NCBI GenBank assembly: GCA_907165065.1
Contig: OU015540.1
Span: 2,278,001 to 2,342,000 of the forward strand
Direction: 5' to 3'
DNA length: 64,000 nt
From: Caprimulgus europaeus
Taxonomy: Eukaryota > Chordata > Aves > Caprimulgiformes > Caprimulgidae
Every line of letters begins with the position of its first letter. The stretch's first letter is position 1. Positions 13,176 to 24,770 of this stretch are shown piece by piece. The notes beneath the pieces were generated by a model. That model had not been told where the DNA came from. It worked only from the letters and a program-made list of their open reading frames with translations, and did no database searches. A program made the position numbers and the translations under genes.

Positions 13176-14687
13176 GTTTGGTTTAGTCATAAACATTGGG
13201 TTTTTACTAAAATATCTGGCTGGAAGAATGGCATTCTACTCTTTTTATACAGAGTCACAAAGTCACACATGTTGCAAACTGGACAATCATACTTCCAGGA
13301 GAGCACTGCTGTGTAAAACATTGTCCTTCTCAAGGAGAGATGATGCTGCCATGTGCTGTGGGTGCTGCAGAACCTGCAGGAGCTTTTGGGCCAGTGCAGG
13401 AGGGAGGACATATGAGAAGTTAGGAGCTCCGAGTCCCCAGAATGATGCTGGTGGGAGAGGAAATGCCAACTCCAGGTGTCACCACGTCATGTGTAGGTGG
13501 ATGTCCTGCCACAGGGCATGAAATGGTGGCCTTAGATCTCATCCCTTGCTATGAGATGTGTTCAACAGATTACTTCTTACAGATGGTCACTGCTCTAAGC
13601 CTTGGGTTCCACCACAGCATCTGAGGGCATCTCCCAGGTGGCAAAGCCTTGCATGGGGTGGGATCAGCTGTGTGATGCCAGCACGAATCCCCCAGAAAGG
13701 GCCTCATTGGGGAAAGCTTTAGGAGCTTCAGCTTGGGAAGAGATCCTGACTCCTCACCTCTGAGCTGGGATGAGTTCATTCTTCCTAATGACTTACCCAC
13801 ATCTCGGGGTCAGGGAATTCTTGTGTGAGTCATAGTCTGCTGAAATGGTTTTTTCCTCTCTCCCCAGATACTAATATTTTGAACAAGTCTCACTCTTTAT
13901 TATCATGGAGATATAAGGGAAATATCCCACAAGGACAGGGGTAGGTCTGAACTGCATGTCAGAAAGTTTGCTGTTCAGATTACATGTGATGTGTGACCAG
14001 ACTGTTTGGATCTGTGGTCGGGCCCCAGAAGATGTGTGTGGTGACTGACCACATCCTCTCCGGAAGAGGAATGTTTGAGTTCATTGTGTTGGTGAAGTGT
14101 TGTGGTTTGATCGTGGGGTGGCTTCATTGGAGGTGGGAAAGGAGCTACCGAGACCCAGCTCCACCCCACACACCGGACACGGAGAGCAGCTCATTTGTCC
14201 AGGACGCACCGGACTGGCCGTATGGTGGATGCATCATATTCCTGTCTCTGATTTCCTGCACGGAAAAATGAGAGCCAAGAGCAACTGCTCCCACATCCCC
14301 TGGGGTGGTCCTAGCTGGGGTTGAGGCTACAGATGTGCTCACACCTCCCCATCACCATCCTCTCCCAGATGGCAGAGCACCACGTTTTGGAGGCTGCTGA
14401 GCCATGGATCTGCTTTCTTTAGGCATGCATCATAAGCAGCCTCTGATTGATTTTTTTTCACTAGTTCATCAGATATTTCTCTGATGGCTCTTCAGTTGGC
14501 TGCCAGGGCAGATGTTGGTAGCTGCAGGGAGTGCTCATACCATCCCAGTCAGGTTATGTCAGGAATGTGACTGAGGCTTCAGTCTCATTTCTCTCTCTGT
14601 TGGCCAGATGAGTCCTCTCATGCACCAAATTACACCAACCTAGACATCTAAATAGTCTGAAGATAGCAAGAGGCATTAATTGCATCT

Positions 14688-14850
14688 CAGAATCATTATT
14701 ATTATCATTAAAGTTGGAAAAGACCTCTAAGATCATCCAGTCCAACTGTCAAATCATCACCACCATGCCCAATAAACCATATCCCTGAGAGCTACATCTA
14801 CACATTTCTTCAACACCTCCAGGGATGGGGACTCCACCACTTCCCTGGCA
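14688..14850 (-). repeat. CR1 LINE, 3' end fragment
   Basis: Read on the minus strand, this is the last ~160 bases of a CR1 copy. The plus strand shows AAGTTGGAAAAGACCTCTAA, GATCATCCAGTCCAACTGTC and AGGGATGGGGACTCCACCAC, which are the reversed 3' end and ORF2 tail. The encoded tail ([12 protein letters not shown]) is visible on the minus strand. The tail region carries an ATT-repeat expansion at about 14695-14709. Confidence 0.9.
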
Positions 14851-15211
14851 GGAATCCTATGGTGTGGTTCGTGGAAGATTTCTGGAAGACTTTGCAAACA
14901 CTTGGTTTGGTGACACTGTTGTGGCAGTTCCTTGGAACACTGCAGAGTCTGGAGCAATGCTGAGGCCTCTGTCTGTAGTATATATGTGGTAATAGCTTCT
15001 TGTTCATTTTCTGCAGCCTTCTCCAGCCACCTGACCTGAACACACACCATGGACAGTGCAAGCTGGTTGCAATCACAACACGTGTCCTATCCCATGATCT
15101 GAGTAACCTGCTCTGAGATTTTACTGCACTTTACAAACTAGTTGTAATGTGATAGAGGGCCATGTGGAGCATGGTTTCTTCTGCAGAAACCTGCTTCTCT
15201 CTGCTTTATCT
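14851..15211. other. Unique spacer between two CR1 copies
   Basis: About 360 bases with no recognisable gene or repeat. A minus-strand open frame runs through from the neighbouring CR1 tail but shows no CR1 or other similarity here. Confidence 0.55.
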
Positions 15212-15562
15212 TAGAATCATATCATAGAATGGTTTGGGTTGGAAGGGAGCTTAAAGCTCATCTAGTCCCAACCCCCCTGCCAGCACCAGGGACACCTTCC
15301 ACTAGACCAGGTTGCTCAAAGCCTCATCCAACCTGGCCGAGAACACTTCCAGGGAGGAGCAGCCACAGCTTCTCTGGCCAACCTGGGCCAGGGTCTCACT
15401 GCCCTCACAGCAAAGAATTTCTTCCTCACATCTCATCTCCATCTCCCCTCTTCCAGTTTCAAGCCATCACCCCTTGTTCTGTCACTCCCTGTCCTTGCCC
15501 AAAGTCCCTCCCCAGCCTTCCTGGAGCCCCTTCAGGTACTGGAAGGCCGCTAGAAGATCTCT
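15212..15562 (-). repeat. CR1 LINE, 3' end, 5'-truncated
   Basis: A minus-strand CR1 copy. On the plus strand it begins with an ATCATAGAATGGTTTGGGTT-type tail, then CTAGACCAGGTTGCTCAAAG, CTTCCAGGGAGGAGCAGCCA and AAAGAATTTCTTCCTCACAT, in the order expected for the reversed element. It stops near 15562 in the reverse transcriptase C-terminal region. Its subfamily is the one with a TTCTATGAT tail, shared with 16919-17044 and 54006-54138. Confidence 0.92.
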
Positions 15563-16330
15563 CACCACTGTTGGGTAAGCAGGAACTCATGTGTCTCAAA
15601 CTCAGTAGTGCAATCACTGAAATAATAAATAGCCCAGCGCTTTGGTCTCCTGTGTCATTGACTGTGACCCTCCCAGCTGTGTCATGAGCATCACAGGACA
15701 AAATTCACCCTGTGCACAGAGCGCTTCCCAGTTCTCAGACAGCAAAGAGGCATTGACACGCAAAGGAGGAACAGCCCAGAAGTGATTTTGGTGGTTGAGT
15801 CCCCTCAGCAGAGAAACCTGTTGAGGAATGGATGTAGCCAGGCACTCTGGGGGTTACAGGATTTCCAAGCTCTCCCTGGTTTGCCATCAGAGGAAGGAAA
15901 GCCGGGGCTGTAACCATGGCCAAGCTTTCAAAGGGCGATTGTACGGGGCTGAGGTCTGCAGCACGGCAGGGTGGAAGGGGGTTGTCCATGGAACAGCCTC
16001 CCTACGGTTCCCCTGTGAGAGCCACTCGGCTCCGTTGACTTTTCACACCTAATTAAAGAGGAAAATGCAGCAGGCTCACGGTTGACGTTCACGGGATCGT
16101 GGTCCCCATCAGCACACAGCGTTGCAGTGTTCGGGCTGTCATTACCTCCGGGGCCCAGGGTCAGATGGAAAAAATTGCTTGACGAAACTGTCTGTCTCGA
16201 GAAATATCCTCCCTGAAGAATTTCATTGTCCAAGTTAATGGTCCAATAAAATCCCCAAGCCTGGGCCTTTGCCTTTCCAGCGGGTTGTTCCAGCCCGTCA
16301 CAACCCTCCTCGGATGGAGGTGAAAGTGCA

Positions 16331-16393
16331 GCGCGTTGGACGCCGCTTGGCCCCGCGCGTGTCGGTGCGTGGTGAGCGCGCTCACAGCGCCCG
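16331..16393. promoter_or_regulatory. Small CpG-dense cluster
   Basis: Thirteen CpG dinucleotides fall within about 62 bases, while surrounding sequence is strongly CpG-poor. It is too short for a standard CpG island, and no promoter elements or adjoining exon are seen. It may be unmethylated regulatory DNA or a recently arrived GC-rich segment. The regulatory label is an inference. Confidence 0.35.
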
Positions 16394-16710
16394 TGGTTTC
16401 ACAGGATGGCTGTTCTCATCCCCTTTGTGGCATGTGAGATATTGTGCCAACAAGTGTCCACCACCAGATTTGGAATTTATGGGTTTCTTTGTGTGCATAA
16501 AAGGTGTCTCCTGTGGATCTATCTGCAGTGTGCTGTCAACAGCAATGTGCAATCAGAGCCAATATTGAGGTGGGCATGAGCCAGTGGGTCTACACGTGAA
16601 GGCACACGTGTGCCAGTGCAAGTTGAAGAGCTGGGCATGCCAGCCTGCATCTTGAAGAAGCAATTAAAGGGATGATATGCACATAGCCCTCCCTGAGGAC
16701 TCGTGTAGGT

Positions 16711-16805
16711 GTTTGACTTTGCTCTCTAGCAAAGTTTGACTTTGCTCTCTTTGCTCTCTTTGCTCTCTAGACTTTGCTCTCTAGAGCAAGCTCTCTGCTC
16801 TCTGG
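16711..16805 (+). repeat. Degenerate tandem repeat of CTTTGCTCT words
   Basis: Multiple copies of TTTGCTCTC occur with interspersed TTGAC and CTAG words, in a polypyrimidine-like setting over about 95 bases. Spacing is irregular (mostly 9-10 bases inside the array), which suggests slippage growth from a short seed. Confidence 0.8.
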
Positions 16806-16918
16806 GTTATGCACAGGGTAATTTTGAAAGGCTGAACTAAATTAATTAAAGGCATCACTGCAGATCCTGACTCATCCCATTTTCTCATTCAGTTTGGCCT
16901 GTGACATACACCAAATAT

Positions 16919-17044
16919 GTTTAAGGCCAGGTTGGATGAGGCTTGGAGCAACCTGGTCTAGTGGAAGGTGCCCTTGCTGATGGCAGAGGGGTTGGAACTG
17001 GATGAGCTTCAAGGTCTCTTCCAACCCAAACCATTCTATGATTC
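16919..17044 (+). repeat. CR1 LINE, 3' terminal fragment
   Basis: Plus-strand CR1 end with AAGGCCAGGTTGGATGAGGC, GAGCAACCTGGTCTAGTGGA, GGTTGGAACTGGATGAGCTT and a tail CCATTCTATGATTC. It is followed by an A-rich tract at 17066-17090 that is not part of the element. Confidence 0.93.
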
Positions 17045-20000
17045 AAATACATGTTATGGAGGGTAAAAAAACAAAAAAGAAAAGAAAAAAGATAATTTGT
17101 GTGCCCGTGTTCTAGCTGCACAGAATGGGCAGTTTTTCATTTGGCTACTTATTACTTACTGAAGTGGGAGAACTGCAAAATGCAAAAGAAAACACACAGC
17201 CCTCACCCCAGGAAGCCTTAATTCTCGGTCAAAAGCCACAGTTTATGTCACAAACCCCTGGGGAACGATAGCTGCCGCGTAGAGCAGAACGGATACCTTG
17301 GAAAAGACGCTAGAAGGGACTTACAGACGTCTTTAGCGTTGAGGAAATCAATTTTTTAAATGAGAAGCAATTTTTTAGGGAGTTGGATCCAATTGGAGAG
17401 ACACAGATTCCTGGGGGACAGGATGGAAATGACTTTTTTTTTCTTTTTTCTTTTTTTTTCTGTGAGATCACGTTACTGGTGGAAAAATTGACCTGCAGAG
17501 GCTGATTTCCTTCTTTCTGTTGCTGACCATCTGCCAAGACCTGCTTCTTTCTTGATATTAAGAGGACTCAAGATACAAATGCTGCAACCTCATCTTTTAA
17601 AACTAAGCATTCTGCACCTCCCCATCTCCTACACACCCCAGGATTGTGCATCCTAAAATGTTAACTTCACCTGTGATGGAAGCAGCTCCCTTTTTGAGGA
17701 CATCACCATGTCCTTCAGACAATCATCTTTCAAGGCAACGCACTCTGCACCTTCAAACCTTCTCTAACACCTTGTAAAGCACCAAGGCTCAAACCACTCT
17801 ACCCTCTTGGCTACCCCAAGAGCTTCTGCAGTCCAGGCAAATCTCGGCAGTGTTTCTTCTGTCTTGTTGTATGATCCTTGCAACATCATTTCACAGTGTC
17901 TCAAGCCATGCTAAAGGTCATGAGATGCCTGGAGTTCATGCTTTGCATTTAAATAGCTCCAGCTTGGAGCATGTTGGTTGTGCAGACACCAAGTCAGGTC
18001 TTGTCTGCCTTTCTCTCTTCTTCTTTCTGCCCATCTCAGGATGGGATTTGCTCTTTCTGGGGGGTGGTAGATGTCAGCTGAGGTTTCTTCTTGTCACAGT
18101 TTGATTAAAATGAACTTGGAGGAGAATTCTTCTCAGCAACCACCTGGAATGTGTGGAGGAGGCTGGATTTCAGGTTTGTTTTTTTTACAAAGTCTTAGTT
18201 GGGTTTTGGTTTGGAAACCCCAAATTCAAATGAAAGATTGGTGACTGAGATAAAATAGATCTGAGATCCAAGTCAACCTGGTTTTGCTTTCGCAAACCCC
18301 AAACCATCTTGGTTTGCTCTTTCATAGAAATGAGGAGGGAAACCCCCCAAACTTTTATCTGACCCCTCCTCAAAATTCTTTTGATGCTCAAGATAAAATG
18401 GAGCTGAGATTCACACAAAGTCCTGAGGGAAGTAGGGACCTTGAAGTAAGAGGTTCTGGCCCTGTTAACCGCCCTGGATGGACGTGACCCGGCACAGCTT
18501 GGCAACCCAAATTCTTAAGTCATTGATCCTGAGAAAAGCAATAAATCACGTTTGACAGCTTAAGAAAAACCAGTCTGACCTTGTGCCTGGTTTTGATCCC
18601 ACTGAGTTCAGCACTGATGCAGCTGGAGACCTCAATGAGCACAAAAAATGGCAGCTCTGAGCCAGGAGCCAACTGGAAAATAAATGGGAAGAGTCTTTCA
18701 TGCACTACTCATATGGGGAATATGAAAATATCTCTCTAGGACAGTGGCCATCCATTCCAGGTCAGTCATTAGCTGAAGTTATTTAAATGGTCTGAGAGCA
18801 AACATAGAAGAACAGGGGCAATGGGCAGAGGACAGATGAAACCATGGTCCAGGACAAAGATATTTCATAAAGAGAATGGTGGCTGTGGCCATTGTTGCTG
18901 TGCATTTCTATATGGAATGGGTTATGGAAACACAAGATACAGACAATGGTGTAGACTGATGCAGCCACCATGGTGAATTCACACTGTGAAATGAGCTGAG
19001 CATCCAACCTATGAATGAAATCTTTTCTAGGTGGGGTCATCTCCCAAGCTTCAGAAAACCCCTCAAAGTCTGTGCTTTCTGTAGGCAGGGAGAAGCTGGG
19101 AAAATAGATTTATCTGTCCCCTGTCAGAAACCCACACAGTGTCCAACTGGTTCCACTGGGATGGAAAACATAACATCTCCCAACCCAAACTGTTTCCTTC
19201 TTACTTGCACTACCTTATGCATTTAACATCATCAGCCAGCTCAGATGATTTTGGAAGCTTCTCAGAAGCTCTGGAAGTTGCACACAGTTTAGAAATGAAC
19301 CTTACCAGGCAAAAAGAGCTTGCAGCCCCTCCAGGTCAAGCCCTTTTAAGAACTTTTTTATTATGACTTTACCAAATCCACTAAAAAAAAGAAAAAAATA
19401 GAAAAAAAGGAGAAAAAAAAAAGGTCCTCCTGAAGGTTACACCTTGGAAACGACAGCTACCTACAAAGTTCTAACACAGTAGTTCAAAGTGTTGGAAAAG
19501 ACACTTTTACGTTTTGCAGAGAACAGCAGGTTTTAATCTGTTGTGATTTTTTTTTATGATGATTATTTTTTTTTTTCTCCTCAGCATGTTTTGAGTCTGT
19601 TACATGAGTGTTATCTGTCCGGTTTCCAGGTTTTTATAATCCACTGGGGCCTGTGTAAATCTCAGGATTTCCTCTGCAGACTCGGCTCATGTTCCACAGC
19701 TGTGCTCCAGCACATGTGTGAGGAAATTAGAAATGAAATCAGCTGATCCAGTGTGGATTAGGGCAAGAAGAGAGACCCAAGCCTGGCAGGCTAGCTGTCC
19801 TGTCCACAGGGTCAATGCAGCTTGGCCATGGTTAGTGAAGGTCCCAACACAAGAAGAATGACTTCTGCATCCCCCCTTGGTCCTGCCTGATGGTCAACAC
19901 TCAAGATATTTTTCTCACCCCTCGCTCATCTGGCTGCAGTAAATTTGCATTATGGGTCAGTCAGTTGAGTTGAGCACGAGGGCGTCTGGGAGAGGTGCCA

Positions 20001-20195
20001 TGAGATGTCAGCTCGGAGGAGGCCAGCTGTGGTTAAGTGAGGTCATGGCTGCAGCTGGGTGACAGTGGCAGCTCCTTTTCCACCAGCCTTTCCTCAAACT
20101 GGATTCACTTTGTCTGGCTGCCCCTGGTTTCTGCAAATATCCAATCACCCACCTGGCAGCAGTGAGTGGACCTTGCAGGATGCTTAGCAAGGACG
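17045..20195. other. Non-coding stretch, no gene recognised
   Basis: About 3.1 kb. Contains T-rich (17430-17460) and A-rich (19382-19424) simple sequence and otherwise unique DNA. Short open frames on both strands show no family signature. Confidence 0.6.
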
Positions 20196-20644
20196 GGGCT
20201 ACAGAGACGATGAAGGGGCTGGAGCATCTTTCTGATGAAGACAGATTGAGAGAGCTGGGTCTGTTCAGCCTGGAGGAGAGCAGACTGAGAGGGGACCTGA
20301 TCAATGTCTATAAATATCTAAAGGGTGAGTGTCAAAAGGATGGGACCAGACTCTGCTCAGTGGTGGCCAGTGATAAGACAAGGGGCAACAGGCACAAACT
20401 GGAACACAGGAGGTTCTGCTTAAACATGAGGAAAAATTTCTTTACTGTGAGGGTGCCAGAGCCCTGGGCCAGGCTGCCCAGAGAGGGTGTGGAGTCTCCT
20501 TCTCTGGAGATGTTCAAAACCCACCTGGACTCTTCACTGTGCAACCTGGTGTAGGTGACCCTGCTCTGGCAGGGGGGTTGAACTAGATGATCTCCTGAGG
20601 TCCCTTCCAACCCCCACCAATCTGTGATTCTGTGATTCTGTGAG
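20196..20644 (+). repeat. CR1 LINE, 3' end with ORF2 tail
   Basis: A 450-base plus-strand CR1 copy. An open frame continues through the C-terminal part of ORF2, with [39 protein letters not shown] and [20 protein letters not shown] words. The frame stops near 20552 in the 3' untranslated region, which has GAACTAGATGATCTCCTGAG and a double CTGTGATT tail. The 5' part of ORF2, with the catalytic reverse transcriptase and endonuclease domains, is absent, so the copy is dead on arrival. Confidence 0.95.
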
Positions 20645-23600
20645 ACAGGGTGATGCTCTGTCCCAAATCTGCTGGTGGATCTTGGCGAAACACTTACCAG
20701 TGAGGATGGAGCAACGTGCTCCGTGGGCTCTGGTGCCAGCAGCACGGGCAGAGGCGGGCAGGGCTGAGTGCTGCAGGCTCAGGGGGGTTTGTTTGATGCC
20801 CCCATGTGCTGTTTGAGGGGTGCGAGGCCGTATCAAAGGCGAGCGGCAGCGTGGGCTCGACACCCAGGGTGCCAGGTGGGGGTTAAGCGAACCCCGAGGG
20901 CTCTGGCAGTTCAGGGCTTGGCCCCCTGCCCAGCAGCAAATCCCACTTCAGAAAGATTCACCCCACACAGCAAACTTTTCGCCCCAGAGATGGGTTTGCT
21001 ATGAAATCCCCATGCCAGGTGATTTCTACCTGCTTGAAGTCTTGCCCCAAGTGCTCTGCTGCCAGGAGGGCAGCAGGAGAGGGTCCCTCCTTCCTCTCTG
21101 CAGGAGCTGGCAGCACCCACAAACATCTGCTATGGGTTTTCTCAAGCTAAATAATTTTTTAAATTATTTTTTTAGGCTATCTGCTGCTCCTGAGAAGGTC
21201 TGTGGCATCTCAAGGAGAAGAGCTCAGATTCCTCCAATCACTGGAACATTTTCCACTTTTATTAGTTATGGTTTACTCCTGTTAAAACTCTCCAGACTTC
21301 CCAAACATAGAGAAGGGGAGCAGGAACAATTTTTAATATAAATCAAGCTAATTGCAGCGTTGAGCACAGTCAAAGTGGCACTGGAAGAAAGTGTGGACAG
21401 ACATGGGTGAACCTTGTGTGCAATCACCCAGGGCACACCAGCACAGTGAATAAGCTGCTTACCTGAATGGTGGTTCTCTCATTGCCAGTGCCTGGCTGAT
21501 TACAAACATTCATTTATCTTAAGATTGTCTCATGTGGAATTGGCAGCTGGGGTTGCTTAAAACCTCTGTGCAAAGTTTGAATTCTTTAAAGAGATTTTTT
21601 TGTTTTTCAAGGAGGAGGTAAGCCTTGCATACCACGGTCTGGCAACCTCCTGCTCTGTTCCTGGAACTGGAGACAAAAGGTAATGAGGCTTGGAGAGCAA
21701 GTTCCCCACCATGGTGCCTTAATGAGATGCATGAATGTGACACGCATGTGGCTGGAAAACCCCATTCCTTTTCCTTTTAAAGGAGTTGAAGGAGCAAGAG
21801 AATGGGAATCTAGCCCAGGTTTCCTGCACATTCAAGCAACGTTTCTCCCTCTAGGCCACAGGCTTATGCGTAGGGAAGGAGAACAAAGGTAAAACACAAC
21901 TGTTCTGAACTGAGATGAACTTCCAGCCAAAGCTGAGAGAAAGGACTTCAACTCTCAGGAGCTGCATGGTGCAGTGGCCACAGGTTTGGACACCTCATAT
22001 GGTGGGTACCTGATGGGTACAGACTTACCTACACTCACAGTTAACAAACACCTGCCCTGAGGGTGGGCTCTGGTGCCAGTTTTAGAGAGGGTGGTGGATC
22101 TGGTGTTACGGGCCCGTGGTTGACTTCAGAAATACAGAGGTGTCCCTTGGGTCTGGAAAGTGGCCAGCAAAAAGTAAGTCATCTGCACTCTATCACCTGG
22201 GGTTGAAGGCAAAAGGCGCCTCAAAACAGGGAACATTTGGTTTCTTGCAGAGCAAACAGCAGTGATTTGATGCAAACCATGTAACCGCTCTGCAGACAGT
22301 AAAATCTGGGAGGAAACAGAGCTGGACTTAATCCTATAACCAGTGTTCCTCCTAGTGTGGAGAAGGACACCCCAAGGGTATTTTCTATGATCTTGGTAAG
22401 AAACAACCCTGAGCACCAGAACTAGTAAAACTTGGTTTCCTGTGATGATTTCTTGCTCTTCTGAGGCTTTGATGTCTAAGAAGGTGCAAGGTCTAACTTA
22501 ATTTTCCTCCCTGATGAAGCCTCCACGAAGGGGGTCAATAATTGGATTTTCTGGTGTCTGAAGTTACAGGAGATTTTTCAGGAGGGCTGTGTCTCAGTAT
22601 TGCTCTGGGAATTCAGGCAGTAGCTCTGGAGTAGGGAAAGCTCAAGAGAAGTGACTGTGAATTGGCTAAATGCACTGCTTGGCATAGGTGTTCAATAAAG
22701 GACTATGAGAAACTAGAGAGGTGGTCACACCACGTTGTGCGGAGCTTCACCTTCACCTGCTGCTGAAAGCTCAAGAGAGGGACTGGAAAACTCCTGAAAT
22801 TGAGGTCCTCAGGTGCTTTGCTGGAGGGTCCCATCACCTACGAGGCTCTGGGCACAGCCATGGTTGGCAGTGGGGTGCGAGTTTGGAAGATCCACATCTA
22901 CATGGGAAAAAAAAAAGCTCTCTTGGAGCTCTAGAAGCCTCCAGCAGCACAGCCAAGCCAAGACTGGCAGCTGCAGGGAAGGTTTGGAGAGGTTTAATGG
23001 TTTTCCTCCACCTGTTCCATGGCTGTTTAGCTCTTTGGCCCTTGTGTTCATAGGTTGTGGAGTCTCTACGCCTTTGGGTTTATAGGATTTTGGTGGTTCA
23101 CATGCAGCTCTGACCCACCACAGTCCCTGGACACCAGGAAAGGGTTCAGAGTGTGTAACCCCCCCAACACAGTTATTCCTCCCACCCCTGTGCTGTGGGA
23201 GACTCAGTCCATCTCCACAACCACTCTGCATCCCCATCCCTGCAGTGAACACAGGGTATCTCCTGTTCTGCATCCCAAAGACCCAGGTTCACTCTCTTTG
23301 GTGACTCAGTGGACATTATTTCTCTCCAAACCACCCAGACTGCATCCAGATGTCCTCCCTCAGATCCAGCTGTTTCGGGGGAGGTCGTTGTAACTCCCAG
23401 CTGCTTGTCACTGCTCCCCTGCCAGCAGAGCCGATGGGGTCAGCGCTCCCTCATCCATCTCTGTCCAGAGAAGCCCCGTTAGCAACGACCTGCTGCTCGC
23501 TCCCTTTCTGAGTTCAACTCATTTTTATCTAAAGGAGATTGATCAGAAAAAGAACCAACCAATAACCTCTGCCTTGGGAAAACTCATTCCCTCCAGCTGA

Positions 23601-23839
23601 GCATCCACGTGGACTCTGCCTGCAGGACAGGACATCTGAAACACCACTGAGCTCTCCAAGCCCAACCTTTTGGTACAAAAAATACCCTTTTGCTACTCAT
23701 TACGGTGCAGATTTCCTGCACATCTCACCCTCCTTTCCCTTTCTTCCCTCTTTTCCTCACTCACAAATATATTTCCATCCCAGGGGAAGCTGGAGCTGGT
23801 GGATGGAGCCCTGATCCCGGGCTGTGAGCCAGCAGCTCC

Positions 23840-24020
23840 TTAGCACTAATCCCATCTCTGCCATGGACGTGTTGGGTGGCCTTGGGCAAAGCATCCATCA
23901 CCCGTGTCTGGGTCTCACCCTGCTTTGTAAAATGAGGATAATGATGCTGATTTTTACCTCCCTCCCTGAGCTGCCTTGAGGATTATTAGATAATGCTCGT
24001 GCAGGGCTTTGAAAACACTC
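23840..24020 (+). repeat. MIR SINE relic
   Basis: The order of motifs matches a tRNA-derived MIR: GGCCTTGGGCAAAGCA at about 23878, a TCTGGGTCTCACC segment, TGTAAAATGAGGATAATGAT at about 23926, then GAGGATTATTAGATAATGC near 23978 and GCAGGGCTTTGAAAAC at the end. MIRs are old amniote elements, rare and eroded in birds, so finding this much of the core and 3' part is notable. The 5' tRNA-like part is not evident. Confidence 0.85.
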
Positions 24021-24302
24021 AGGGGTGTGAAAGTCCAATTATTGGAAAATCAAAATATTTCCAGCTTTCCTCGTGAGTGGGAACAGGGTGAATGTGTTTC
24101 CCAACAGTTCTGGACCAAACAGCAGCCCTGAAAATGTTGTAAAAAGAGAGTGAATGCGGCGTGTGAGGCAGTGTGTGCACATGGGTGTGCAGAACAGCAG
24201 CCTGGACTCAGCTTGAATTGATTCATGTGGGTTTGGGTTTAGATTATCCAAGCTTACGAGGAACAAGGCTCGTGTTTCTGCTCCCGGCTCCTAAGCCTGG
24301 AT

Positions 24303-24370
24303 AATTTTATTGTTTTATTTATTTATTTATTTTCCCCCCTTTCTCTTTCTCTCTCCTGCTTTTTCCTCCT
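24303..24370 (+). repeat. (TTTA)n followed by polypyrimidine tract
   Basis: TTTATTTATTTATTT at about 24312-24332 leads into a C/T-only stretch of about 35 bases. Simple sequence. Confidence 0.75.
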
Positions 24371-24675
24371 CAAATGAACTCTTCTGGATCCTTCCTCATT
24401 AGGTTATGGAAGAGTTGGGTGTGCTGGTTTTCATCTTCTAGCCCCAAAATGGTGGCCTACCTCATTTCATTTCAAACTGAAGGCCAAGTGGAGGGGAAAA
24501 TTGCCTTTTTTAAAATTTATTCTTTATTTATTTTATTTTTCACATGCACAATGCATTCCCCCTGCAGAAAAACAGCAACACATCTGGATAGTGTTTCACT
24601 AGGGCTGCTCAAAGAATTATCAGAACAGTGTCCTTAGCTTCATATTATTATGTGCTGCACATTAAAAATGACAGA

Positions 24676-24770
24676 GGGTGGGGGGATGGAGGGGGGAGGA
24701 ACCAGCAAGAACTCTTTAAAAAAAAGAGCAAATTTAAAAAAAAAAGGAAAGAAAAAAAATGAAGAATTTT
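24676..24770 (+). repeat. G-rich then A-rich simple sequence
   Basis: Runs of 3, 6 and 6 G occur at 24676-24696, followed by an AAAAAAGAGC/AAAAAGG-type purine tract. Only three long G runs are present, so a classic four-run quadruplex motif is not complete. Confidence 0.65.

Larger units (their letters stand above)
4746..14687. other. Non-coding stretch, no gene recognised
   Basis: About 10 kb of mostly unique sequence. Open frames reach 143 codons near 11.3-11.8 kb in a relatively GC-rich patch, but frames on both strands are open there at once and none shows a known domain, so they look like chance. Low-complexity tracts at 8160-8272, 10160-10199, 12275-12322 and 13005-13175 are listed separately. 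Confidence 0.6.
15563..16918. other. Non-coding stretch with CpG-dense spot
   Basis: No gene recognised. Contains a CpG-dense spot at 16331-16393 and a CTTTGCTCT repeat at 16711-16805, both listed separately. Between 16040 and 16270 the sequence has several CpG dinucleotides and no repeat similarity that I can see; it could be a conserved non-coding element, but conservation cannot be judged here. Confidence 0.5.

Noticed and set aside
20820..21341. 173-codon plus-strand frame
   Set aside because: No known domain; overlapping frames on both strands; ends in AT-rich sequence. Treated as chance.
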